A DNA stretch of 21,397 bases from an uncultured Collinsella sp. Lineage in GTDB: Bacteria > Actinomycetota > Coriobacteriia > Coriobacteriales > Coriobacteriaceae. Below the pieces are notes generated by a model, which had not been told where the DNA came from, did no database searches, and worked only from the letters and a program-made list of their open reading frames with translations. Of the stretch, positions 6,683 to 13,270 are shown piece after piece. A program made the translations under genes and the position numbers. The DNA is taken from positions 1-21,397 of the forward strand of contig UQUD01000026.1 in assembly GCA_900544225.1 (NCBI GenBank). The letters run 5' to 3'. Position 1 is the stretch's first letter, and each line of letters opens with the position of its first letter.

Positions 6683-7000
6683 TTACGCAACAGGCTTAAC
6701 GTCGTCCATAACGACGTTATCCATAGCAGCCCGATTAATCTGGTGAACGTAGATAGAGAGACGAATTGCCGTGCGCGACTCTCCGTTAATGAGAATATCG
6801 GAGAACACCGGCGCGCAGGAGACATCGAAGCCAGTCGGAATCAGAAAGCCGCGCGCAATGGCGACGGCCTTGATAGCCTGGTTGACGGCACCGGCACCGA
6901 CGCATTGAATGTTGACGGGGACGCCATCTTTGACCATGCCGGCAATGGCGCCGGCAACGGACGCGGGCGATGATTTGCTTGATACCTTCAGGCAATCCAT
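6683..7000 (-). CDS. spoVS: Stage V sporulation protein S family (SpoVS)
   Basis: A 105-aa Alba-like protein. It matches Bacillus SpoVS along nearly all of that protein's length (LKVSSKSSPASVAGAIAGM, VGAGAVNQAIKAVAIARGF, SDILINGESRTAIRL) and carries an extra C-terminal tail of about 20 residues (from YVHQINRAA). SpoVS affects septation and spore coat assembly in Bacillus; orthologues occur in many non-sporulating bacteria, where the role is unclear but may involve nucleic-acid binding. The ATG at 7000 has AGGAG 7 nt upstream, so an in-frame extension to 7039 is not needed. It lies between the GHKL ATPase gene and miaB. A 20-bp near-palindrome and a 7-bp stem-loop lie in its 74-nt upstream gap. 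Confidence 0.95.
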   Translation of the reverse strand: MDCLKVSSKSSPASVAGAIAGMVKDGVPVNIQCVGAGAVNQAIKAVAIARGFLIPTGFDVSCAPVFSDILINGESRTAIRLSIYVHQINRAAMDNVVMDDVKPVA

Positions 7001-7014
7001 GAAGAAACTCCTGC

Positions 7015-7034
7015 GTTTAAAAGTACGTTTTAAC
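7015..7034. promoter_or_regulatory. Near-palindrome upstream of spoVS
   Basis: GTTTAAAAGTACGTTTTAAC is a 20-bp imperfect palindrome centred on GTAC, with two mismatched base pairs. It lies 14 to 33 bp before the spoVS start. It is AT-rich against a GC-rich background and could be an operator or an mRNA hairpin next to the ribosome binding site. No factor can be assigned. Confidence 0.35.
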
Positions 7035-7050
7035 TGCAATAACTGTATCG

Positions 7051-7068
7051 TACCGAGCGGACTCGGTA
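7051..7068 (-). terminator. Stem-loop between the GHKL ATPase gene and spoVS
   Basis: TACCGAG (7051-7057) pairs perfectly with CTCGGTA (7062-7068) around a 4-nt loop, 6 nt after the ATPase stop codon. No U-tract follows on the minus strand (next bases CGATACAG), so full intrinsic termination is unlikely. A processing or 3'-stabilising hairpin is more plausible. Confidence 0.4.
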
Positions 7069-7074
7069 AAGATG

Positions 7075-8160
7075 CTATTCCTCTTTGGCAAGATCGAACG
7101 TCACGGTGATGCGATCACGCGAAACGCGAATCTTAGGGTCGCCGCACAGATTGAGGTAATACCGGGCGGCGAGGTCGTTAAAGTCACGCTCGATCGCACG
7201 CGAAAACTGCGCCATATCATCCTTGGCGATGCGAAGACCTCGACGGTCCTTGGCAAGATCGACGGGTGCCGGCGCATGCGAGGTGGAATCGCGCTCGCGC
7301 AGCAGACGCGCGGTCACGCCGCGAACGGGCTTTATCTGTCCCGACAGAATACGGTGGGCAGTGCGCTCGGACATCTCGAGACCCAGCCCGGAGCAGATCC
7401 GGATAAAGTCCTCGGCATCAGAGGCAAGGCCCAAACGATCGATAACCGGAAGTTCGCACTCGTCATCGATAAAGAGCAGGCGCGACGTATCGAGACGGCT
7501 CGAAGCCTGAGCGTACAGGGTCGCAGCAATCTCAGACGGAGAGCCCAGATACACATCGCAGCAACGCAGCTCCTCAAGAGCAAACTCACAAGCAGCGCGA
7601 ATAATATTATGGGGTCCACGGGCGCACACATAGCGACCGCCTTCGTCTTTAACGGCCTGAGGCCAGCTCGACTGGTCGGCACGCTCACCCAAGCGATCGG
7701 TAGCAACGCACACCTTAAATGCGGAACCCAAATCGACGCCCGATGTAACAACGCGTGCCTCATCCGTGTTCTGCTTGATAGAGAACAGCGCCATGCCACG
7801 ACCGTGAACACCCCAACGGTCCATTTTCATGCTCTCGAGCTTGGAGGTAACACGGGCATCGAAGATACGCTCCTGCATATCCTGCGGCACACCCGAACCG
7901 TTATCCAGGAAGAGGAGGGTGCGAACACCCTCCTCCTTGGTCGTGGCAAGATAGACCTTATCGGCTCCGGCATCGCGAGCGTTGCGCAGCATCTCGATGA
8001 CAATGTCTTCTACATGCTGAATGTCGTGTTTGGCTTGACGGCGCTCGGCCTCCGAAACGCGGAGGCGGACATACCCCTCGCCAAGGTTTTCCTCGACGCG
8101 AAGGTTGCCCTCCCCCGACATCGACGCGATAAATGAGATGAGCTCGTTCGCGTCGTTCAT
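7075..8160 (-). CDS. Uncharacterised GHKL-type ATPase (MutL/Hsp90-like nucleotide-binding domain)
   Basis: A 361-aa soluble protein with a clear Bergerat ATP-binding fold. The N-box is E56-x3-N60-x2-D63-A (EMLRNARDAGAD), the G1 box is DNGSG (86-90) and the G2 box is GVHGRGMALF (117-126). The segment before G2 (DARVTSKLES) is reminiscent of the MutL HATSK motif. There is no transmembrane segment, H-box or receiver domain, so it is not an obvious sensor kinase. The C-terminal half (about 190-361) is not recognised, and no MutL endonuclease motif is seen. The ATG begins 1 nt after the rny TAA with no ribosome binding site, so translation is coupled to rny. In Bacillus the gene between rny and spoVS is ymdB, a phosphodiesterase, so a different enzyme occupies the slot here. 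Function unknown. Confidence 0.85.
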   Translation of the reverse strand: MNDANELISFIASMSGEGNLRVEENLGEGYVRLRVSEAERRQAKHDIQHVEDIVIEMLRNARDAGADKVYLATTKEEGVRTLLFLDNGSGVPQDMQERIFDARVTSKLESMKMDRWGVHGRGMALFSIKQNTDEARVVTSGVDLGSAFKVCVATDRLGERADQSSWPQAVKDEGGRYVCARGPHNIIRAACEFALEELRCCDVYLGSPSEIAATLYAQASSRLDTSRLLFIDDECELPVIDRLGLASDAEDFIRICSGLGLEMSERTAHRILSGQIKPVRGVTARLLRERDSTSHAPAPVDLAKDRRGLRIAKDDMAQFSRAIERDFNDLAARYYLNLCGDPKIRVSRDRITVTFDLAKEE

Positions 8161-8161
8161 A

Positions 8162-9712
8162 TTATTTAGCGATATCGACGGCGCGGCTCTCGCGGATCAC
8201 GACAACGCGCACCTGACCGGGATACTCCATCTCTTCCTCGATCTGATGGGCGATATCGTGCGCAAGCACCGTGGACTGAGCATCGGAGATCTTGTCCGGC
8301 TGAACCATGACATGAACCTCGCGACCGGCCTGCATGGCATAGGTACGCTCGACGCCGTCGTGAGAGTTAGCGATCTCCTCGAGCTTCTCAAGGCGCTTAA
8401 TGTAGTTCTCGGCCGACTCACGACGGGCGCCGGGACGAGAAGCGGAGACAGCATCGGCAGCCTGAACCAGAACGTCGAGCACCGTGTTGGGGTCGACATC
8501 GGCATGATGGGCCTCGATCGCGTGGACGATGACGGGCTTCTCGCCATAACGGCGGGCAAGCTCGGCGCCAATGACAGCATGCGGTCCCTCAACGTCGTGG
8601 TCGATGGCCTTACCCAGGTCGTGCAGAAGACCGGCGCGCTTGGCGGTCACAACATCCAGACCAAGCTCAGAGGCCATCACGCCGCAAAGGTCGGAAACCT
8701 CAAGCGAGTGCTGCAGCACGTTCTGACCAAACGAGGTGCGGTAGCGCAATGCGCCCAGGGTCTTGACGATCTCGGGATGCAGGTCGTGGATACCGGTATC
8801 GAAGGCGGCCTGCTCGCCAGCCTCGCGTACACGCTGCTGAACCAAGTCGGCGGCCTTGTGATACATCTCCTCGATGCGGGCGGGGTGAATGCGGCCGTCG
8901 GCAATAAGGTTCTCGAGCGCCACGCGGGCAGTCTCACGACGGACCGGATCGAAGCTCGAAAGCACGACGGTCTCGGGGGTGTCGTCAATCACGAGGTTGA
9001 CGCCGGACACCTGCTCAAAGGTGCGGATGTTGCGACCCTCGCGACCGATGATGCGACCCTTGAGGTCATCGGAGGGAATATGAACGGAAGTAACGGTGAC
9101 CTCGGCGGTATGGTCGGCGGCGCAACGCTGAATCGCCAGGGAGAGAATCTCCTGGGCGGTCTTGTGGCACTCGGCGCGGACCTGCTGCTCGGACTCACGG
9201 ATGATGGTGGCCGCCTCGTGAGTAACCTCGCCACGGACCTTGTCGAGCAGCTCCTTGTGAGCGTCCTCGCGCGTAAGGTCGGCAATACGCTCGAGCTCGG
9301 AGGTCTGCTTGGCGCAGAGCTCCTCAAGCTCGCGAGAGCGCTTCTCGACCTGACCGGCCTGGCTGGACAGCTGATGCTCGCGTTTATCGAGCGCATCGTT
9401 GCGACGATCGAGCGATTCCTCGCGCTGCATCACGCGGTTTTCGAGCGTGCGAATCTCGCTCTTACGCTGCTTGTCCTCGGCCTCGGCGGCCTGCTTGTTC
9501 TTGATGATCTCTTCCTTAGCCTCGAGCAGAGCCTCTTTTTTGAGAGTCTCGGCCTGACGCTTTGCATCACCGATCAAGGACTCTGCCTGCGCGTGTGCCG
9601 ACTGAATCTTTTCATCGGCCTCGTGAAGACTACCCTGCTTGGCGGTGCGCATGTAGGCAATGGCGGCGATGGCACCCAAAACGAGGCCAACGAGCGCTGC
9701 AATGATAGGCAT
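8162..9712 (-). CDS. rny: Ribonuclease Y
   Basis: A membrane-anchored endoribonuclease that initiates bulk mRNA decay. The 516-aa protein begins with a transmembrane helix (about 2-21), followed by a long charged coiled coil (about 28-200), a KH domain (GRIIGREGRN at 219-228) and an HD domain (H335 in NVLQHS; HD at 364-365 in LLHDLGK; EAHHADV). I chose the ATG at 9712 because AAAAAGGAG lies 5 nt upstream; the GTG at 9718 falls inside that ribosome binding site. It heads the rny-ATPase-spoVS-miaB-miaA-hflX operon and has a structured leader. RNase J is encoded about 10 kb away in this window. Confidence 0.97.
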   Translation of the reverse strand: MPIIAALVGLVLGAIAAIAYMRTAKQGSLHEADEKIQSAHAQAESLIGDAKRQAETLKKEALLEAKEEIIKNKQAAEAEDKQRKSEIRTLENRVMQREESLDRRNDALDKREHQLSSQAGQVEKRSRELEELCAKQTSELERIADLTREDAHKELLDKVRGEVTHEAATIIRESEQQVRAECHKTAQEILSLAIQRCAADHTAEVTVTSVHIPSDDLKGRIIGREGRNIRTFEQVSGVNLVIDDTPETVVLSSFDPVRRETARVALENLIADGRIHPARIEEMYHKAADLVQQRVREAGEQAAFDTGIHDLHPEIVKTLGALRYRTSFGQNVLQHSLEVSDLCGVMASELGLDVVTAKRAGLLHDLGKAIDHDVEGPHAVIGAELARRYGEKPVIVHAIEAHHADVDPNTVLDVLVQAADAVSASRPGARRESAENYIKRLEKLEEIANSHDGVERTYAMQAGREVHVMVQPDKISDAQSTVLAHDIAHQIEEEMEYPGQVRVVVIRESRAVDIAK

Positions 9713-9747
9713 GCTCACTCCTTTTTATGGATTCGTTACACAGCAAA

Positions 9748-9773
9748 GCGAACCGTCCTTACGAACGGCTCGC
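9748..9773 (-). promoter_or_regulatory. Leader hairpin upstream of rny
   Basis: Bases 9748-9756 and 9765-9773 form a 9-bp stem with one mismatch and an 8-nt loop (CCTTACGA). The hairpin ends about 25 nt upstream of the rny ribosome binding site. No U-run follows, so it is an mRNA leader structure rather than a terminator. Its role is unknown; self-regulation of rny is possible. Confidence 0.4.
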
Positions 9774-9822
9774 GACATTTGAGTAATATGGGCGCAGCTT
9801 ATGCGGGTCGGATACAGATAAA

Positions 9823-9850
9823 CATATAAACAAACTCATCACAGATGAGC
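9823..9850 (-). terminator. U-tract hairpin in the recX-rny gap: possible attenuator of rny or terminator of recA-recX
   Basis: On the minus strand CTCATC-TGT-GATGAG (9835-9849) is a perfect 6-bp stem with a 3-nt loop, extendable by a G-U pair, followed by the U-rich TTTGTTTATATGTTT. It resembles a weak intrinsic terminator. Because it lies about 30 bp downstream of the candidate rny promoter, it could attenuate rny as well as end recA-recX transcripts. Confidence 0.4.
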
Positions 9851-9878
9851 ACATATCACAAAGCAAATGACAGTGATT

Positions 9879-9907
9879 ATCCTACGTTGAACCGCAACAA
9901 CTGTCAA
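9879..9907 (-). promoter_or_regulatory. Candidate promoter of the rny operon
   Basis: The -35 TTGACA (9902-9907) is perfect, the spacer is 17 nt and the -10 is TAGGAT (9879-9884, 4 of 6). The predicted start near 9872 gives an untranslated leader of about 160 nt. A weak 5-bp stem (9914-9918 with 9925-9929) followed by TTTATTT just upstream could also serve as a recX terminator. Confidence 0.55.
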
Positions 9908-9969
9908 ATAAACGCACCCAGCACGGCGCCAATCAAACGGTGAACGGCAGGGGCGTAACGGGTGAACGC

Positions 9970-10662
9970 TTACACGGTGCATTCCTCGCTTGAAGCATCG
10001 AGGCGCGCCTTAACGGCATCGGCGGCGATGTGATACGAGAAGCCCTTACCCATCAAAAATCTGACGAGCTTTTCAAATGCACGTACCTCGGGAACGCGAC
10101 GTTTAGCGAGCAGGGCCGAAGCACGGGCCAAGTCGTCGTCCACGGCAAAATAAGCCTCGGGATACCCGGGGATGTCGCCAAGTACGACATGACGGCGTTT
10201 GAGCTCAACCTCGATCTTGCGCTGTCCCCAGCCGCGACGTTTGCGTTCTTCGATAAAGTACGAACAAAAGCGGTTCTCATCCAAAAAACGATACTCGGTC
10301 GCACGAGCAACGGCAAAATCGATCGCAGGCTGCTGAAAGCCATAGCGCGCCAACTTATCGCACACCTCGCCCGTGGCATGATCGCGGCGCGAAAGCATCT
10401 CAGTCACCATGGTGAGCGCACATTTACGTTCGATAAGCTGCACCGCCTCGCGAAAGTCATCCCAATCACAGGGAAGGTCGGGGCGGTTCTTAACGTACAG
10501 GCGCGCCACGCGCACGGGAATCCAAATGGAACGTTCAAAACCGCCCTCGAGATCGCAATCGATATGCGCGCAGGGCTTTTTAGACGCATAACCGCTCGAG
10601 AACGAGGAGGCCGCCTTCTTATCGGGAAAGACGACCGTGGCCTCGGTCACCGTATACGACAT
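9970..10662 (-). CDS. recX: Regulatory protein RecX
   Basis: A modulator of RecA that limits filament extension and strand exchange. The 230-aa protein has the helical RecX repeats (about 85-215); typical segments are LSRRDHATGEVCDKLARYGF and RFLDENRFCSYFIEERKRRGWG. The first 80 residues (from VTEATVVF) are poorly conserved, as is common for RecX. The ATG lies 11 nt after the recA TAG with no clear ribosome binding site, so it depends on recA translation and shares the recA SOS promoter. Fairly long compared with E. coli RecX, but within the family's range. Confidence 0.93.
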   Translation of the reverse strand: MSYTVTEATVVFPDKKAASSFSSGYASKKPCAHIDCDLEGGFERSIWIPVRVARLYVKNRPDLPCDWDDFREAVQLIERKCALTMVTEMLSRRDHATGEVCDKLARYGFQQPAIDFAVARATEYRFLDENRFCSYFIEERKRRGWGQRKIEVELKRRHVVLGDIPGYPEAYFAVDDDLARASALLAKRRVPEVRAFEKLVRFLMGKGFSYHIAADAVKARLDASSEECTV

Positions 10663-10673
10663 GTCGGCATCCG

Positions 10674-11822
10674 CTACTCGTCGTCATCGTCAAGCATCGC
10701 GGAGCCATCGATGGCGTACAGCTCATCAAACTCCTCGGGGGCAGGCTGGTCGGTCAACTCAACCTCGGAGGGAGCATCGTCGTCATACTCAAGGCCACAG
10801 GCAAGGCGAACTTTGTGCTCGATCTCGTCGGCGCAATCGGGATGCTCGCGTAGGAACGTCTTGGCGGCCTCGCGACCGTTGCCGAGCTTATCCTCGCCAT
10901 AGGCAAACCAGGACCCCATCTTTTTGCAGATGCCGCACTCAACAGCCATATCCAAAATCGAGCCCTCTTTGGAGATGCCGGTGCCATACATGATGTCAAA
11001 CTCGGCCGAACGGAACGGAGCCGCCACCTTGTTCTTAACGACCTTGGCACGCACGCGATTGCCGATAACCTCGTCCTTGAGCTTGATGGTATCGATTTTG
11101 CGAATGTCGATTCGCACGGAAGAGAAGAACTTGAGAGCACGGCCGCCCGTGGTGGTCTCGGGGTTGCCGAACATGACGCCGATCTTCTCGCGCAGCTGGT
11201 TAATGAAGATGCAGGTCGTGTTGGACTTGGCAAGCGAGCCGGCGAGCTTGCGGAGTGCCTGGCTCATCAAACGAGCCTGCAGACCCACCGTCGTGTCACC
11301 GATCTCGCCCTCGATCTCGGCACGCGGAGTCAAGGCGGCAACAGAGTCGACGACGATGGCGTCGATGGCACCGGAGCGCACAAGCATATCGACGATCTCG
11401 AGCGCCTGCTCGCCCGTATCGGGCTGGGAAATCAGGACCTCGTCGATATCGACGCCAATGCGCGCGGCATAGGTGGGATCAAGCGCATGCTCTGCATCGA
11501 TAAATGCAACGACGCCGCCCATGGCTTGCGCTTCCGCAAGGATCTCGAGCGAAAGCGTCGTCTTACCGGAGGACTCGGGGCCATAAATCTCGACGATACG
11601 GCCGCGCGGCACGCCGCCGATACCCAAGGCGGCATCGAGCGCCAGAGAGCCCGTCGGAATAGCCTCAACCTCGAGCTCGGGACCGCCGTCGCCATACCTC
11701 ATAATAGAGCCCTGGCCGAACTTCTTCTCGATCTCGGCCTTGGTGGTGGCGATCATCTCGTCGCGCTCTTTACCCGTCGTGCGTGCATGAACGGTACGTA
11801 CGGGACCTGAATTCTTGGCCAT
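10674..11822 (-). CDS. recA: Recombinase RecA
   Basis: The ATP-dependent strand-exchange protein and LexA co-protease activator. The 382-aa protein shows an N-terminal polymerisation helix with IEKKFGQGSIM (31-41), Walker A GPESSGKT (81-88), the central ATPase core and a strongly acidic C-terminal tail ending in DDDDE. The N-terminus is about 13 residues longer than in E. coli. No intein is present. The ATG at 11822 is preceded by AGAGGAGGG with suitable spacing; an in-frame upstream extension to 11843 lies before this site and is rejected. It is transcribed from an SOS promoter at 11853-11881 together with recX. cinA lies upstream, as in many Gram-positive bacteria. Confidence 0.99.
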   Translation of the reverse strand: MAKNSGPVRTVHARTTGKERDEMIATTKAEIEKKFGQGSIMRYGDGGPELEVEAIPTGSLALDAALGIGGVPRGRIVEIYGPESSGKTTLSLEILAEAQAMGGVVAFIDAEHALDPTYAARIGVDIDEVLISQPDTGEQALEIVDMLVRSGAIDAIVVDSVAALTPRAEIEGEIGDTTVGLQARLMSQALRKLAGSLAKSNTTCIFINQLREKIGVMFGNPETTTGGRALKFFSSVRIDIRKIDTIKLKDEVIGNRVRAKVVKNKVAAPFRSAEFDIMYGTGISKEGSILDMAVECGICKKMGSWFAYGEDKLGNGREAAKTFLREHPDCADEIEHKVRLACGLEYDDDAPSEVELTDQPAPEEFDELYAIDGSAMLDDDDE

Positions 11823-11852
11823 GAATAGCCCTCCTCTTAACAACCTGAAACG

Positions 11853-11881
11853 ATAATAAACGAACGGCTGTTCGTGGTCAA
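11853..11881 (-). promoter_or_regulatory. recA promoter
   Basis: The -35 TTGACC (11876-11881, 5 of 6), a 17-nt spacer and the -10 TATTAT (11853-11858, 5 of 6) form a strong vegetative promoter. A LexA box fills most of the spacer. The -10 lies about 30 bp before the recA ATG, so the leader is short. Confidence 0.85.
11861..11874. promoter_or_regulatory. LexA box of recA
   Basis: CGAACGGCTGTTCG carries perfect CGAAC/GTTCG arms with a 4-bp centre. It is the same GAAC-N4-GTTC class as the three boxes at lexA and sits entirely within the recA promoter spacer. Confidence 0.93.
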
Positions 11882-11920
11882 CCGTTCAGATTCATCATAT
11901 GCACCCGACCATTCCAAAAC

Positions 11921-11954
11921 CCGACCAAACGCCAACCAATCACCGACCAAACGC
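11921..11954. repeat. 12-bp direct repeats upstream of the recA promoter
   Basis: CCGACCAAACGC occurs at 11921-11932 and again at 11943-11954, 22 bp apart start to start, about two helical turns. A partial copy, CCGACCA, lies at 11905-11911. They lie 24 to 73 bp upstream of the recA -35 and could be binding sites for an activator. Nothing else is recognised in the gene-free stretch 11882-12048. Confidence 0.4.
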
Positions 11955-12048
11955 TTGACCACGCCAATCACAAATGCGAGTGCGCGAACAAATTTATGCC
12001 ATGTACCAGCGCAAACGTAATTCCGGTCAAAGGTCCCTATCTCCACAA

Positions 12049-12072
12049 TTAAGGGGCCCTAAGGCCCCTTAA
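12049..12072 (-). terminator. Stem-loop terminator after cinA
   Basis: TTAAGGGGCC (12049-12058) pairs perfectly with GGCCCCTTAA (12063-12072) around a 4-nt loop, 7 bp after the cinA stop codon. On the minus strand only a short U-rich stretch (TTAATTG) follows, so termination may be incomplete, but position and stability make it the likely end of the rnj-to-cinA transcript. Confidence 0.65.
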
Positions 12073-12079
12073 ACCATGT

Positions 12080-12610
12080 CTATTCCATAGAATTGAGCAC
12101 ACGGACAATGCGTCCCAAAGCCTCCGCGACCGCATGGGCACGAACGCACGACCGATCGCCCTCGTAATGACAGCGCGCAGACTCGACAACCGGCGCTCCC
12201 CCATCGGCCGCGCGATACGCCCAGCCAATATAGAACGTGCCGGCGGGGTCTTGCTCGGTGCCACCACCGGGTCCAGCGTAGCCCGTTGCGCTTACGGCTA
12301 TATCGCTCTGATAGAGGTCCAGCGAGCCCGCGGCCATCTCACGTGCCGTCTGATGCGACACGGCGCTAAACCGATCGAGCGTTTCCTGCTCGACGCCGAG
12401 CACGCGATGTTTGATCTCATCGCAGTAGGTCACCGCACCGCCACGAAGCACCGCCGAGGCACCCGGAATATCGGCAATCGTCGAGGCAATCATGCCCGCC
12501 GTCAGCGACTCCGCCGTCGACACCGTCTCACCACGGGCACTCGCGCGCTCGACAATATCACGCGCCAGCTCCTCGTTGTTTGCGGCAATCTGCAAATAAG
12601 ACTCCGTCAT
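12080..12610 (-). CDS. cinA: CinA C-terminal domain protein, nicotinamide-nucleotide amidase
   Basis: A stand-alone CinA C-terminal domain (PncC-type), which deamidates nicotinamide mononucleotide to nicotinate mononucleotide in NAD salvage. The 176-aa protein has the signature TAESLTAG near the N-terminus, RGGAVTYCDEIKH in the middle and TGYAGPGGGT later. The N-terminal molybdopterin-binding (COG1058) domain of full-length CinA is absent, as in E. coli PncC. The start is uncertain: the ATG at 12610 is used here, but a GTG at 12616 has AGG at a better distance. Either start lies within 13 nt of the pgsA stop. It closes the pgsA operon and precedes recA, a classic association (competence-induced cinA-recA in streptococci). 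Confidence 0.93.
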   Translation of the reverse strand: MTESYLQIAANNEELARDIVERASARGETVSTAESLTAGMIASTIADIPGASAVLRGGAVTYCDEIKHRVLGVEQETLDRFSAVSHQTAREMAAGSLDLYQSDIAVSATGYAGPGGGTEQDPAGTFYIGWAYRAADGGAPVVESARCHYEGDRSCVRAHAVAEALGRIVRVLNSME

Positions 12611-12622
12611 ACCCACCAGGAC

Positions 12623-13261
12623 CTAGACCGAAAAGACGATCTTGCGGCAGTTCCAGAAGTACTGGGCGCCCGAGACAATGGTCAAAATCACGGCGATGAC
12701 GTACAGGAAGCGCGACACCGAATAGACACCGAGCAGCAGCGACACCGGACCCAGCTGAAGGCCGGCCATCGCAAAGACGCACAGATAGCCGCAAATGGAG
12801 ACCATCGTGGTCGCCGTCTTATACTTGCCGAGCTTATCGGCGGCAACGACCACGCCGGCAGCGCTCGCGACCATGCGAAGGGCGCTCACCAGCAGCTCAC
12901 GGAACAGGATAATGAACACGGACCACACGGTCACCATGCCAAAATCCAAGAACAGCAGCAGGGCCGAAAACACGAGCAGCTTATCGGCGATGGGGTCCAA
13001 GAATTTACCGAAGTCGGTGATCTCGTTGCGCGAACGCGCCAGATAACCGTCGACCTTATCGGTGCACGACAGGATCACATACAGAATGAAGGCAGCGGCG
13101 GCGAGCGGGCCGTCGAAGGTGCTCCAATCCGTACCGGCAACACTCGTGTGAGAAAGCGCCGACACGATCATGAACACCGGGATAAAGACGATGCGAACGC
13201 ACGTCACGATGTTGGCGGGCGTCCAGACACTCGTCAGTTCCTTATTGCTCTCGTTAGCCAC
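12623..13261 (-). CDS. pgsA: CDP-diacylglycerol-glycerol-3-phosphate 3-phosphatidyltransferase
   Basis: Makes phosphatidylglycerol phosphate, the committed step to phosphatidylglycerol and cardiolipin. The 212-aa membrane protein carries the complete CDP-alcohol phosphotransferase signature D68-x2-DG-x2-AR-x8-G85-x3-D89-x3-D93 (DKVDGYLAR ... FGKFLDPIAD) and several hydrophobic helices. The start is GTG at 13261, supported by AGGAGA 5 nt upstream; this ribosome binding site lies within the last codons of rimO, 9 nt away. pgsA-cinA-recA order is widespread in Gram-positive bacteria. A paralogue with another head group cannot be excluded by motif alone, but context favours PgsA. Confidence 0.93.
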   Translation of the reverse strand: MANESNKELTSVWTPANIVTCVRIVFIPVFMIVSALSHTSVAGTDWSTFDGPLAAAAFILYVILSCTDKVDGYLARSRNEITDFGKFLDPIADKLLVFSALLLFLDFGMVTVWSVFIILFRELLVSALRMVASAAGVVVAADKLGKYKTATTMVSICGYLCVFAMAGLQLGPVSLLLGVYSVSRFLYVIAVILTIVSGAQYFWNCRKIVFSV

Positions 13262-13270
13262 GACGCTCTC

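Noticed and set aside
9713..9718. GTG start for rny
   Set aside because: The codon lies inside the AGGAG ribosome binding site that serves the ATG at 9712.
8105..9829. A 574-codon plus-strand frame opposite rny
   Set aside because: The Leu/Gly-rich low-complexity product arises from the antisense of the RNase Y coiled coil and HD domain.
11837..12046. A 69-codon minus-strand frame between cinA and recA
   Set aside because: It would cover the recA promoter and LexA box and has no recognisable homology.
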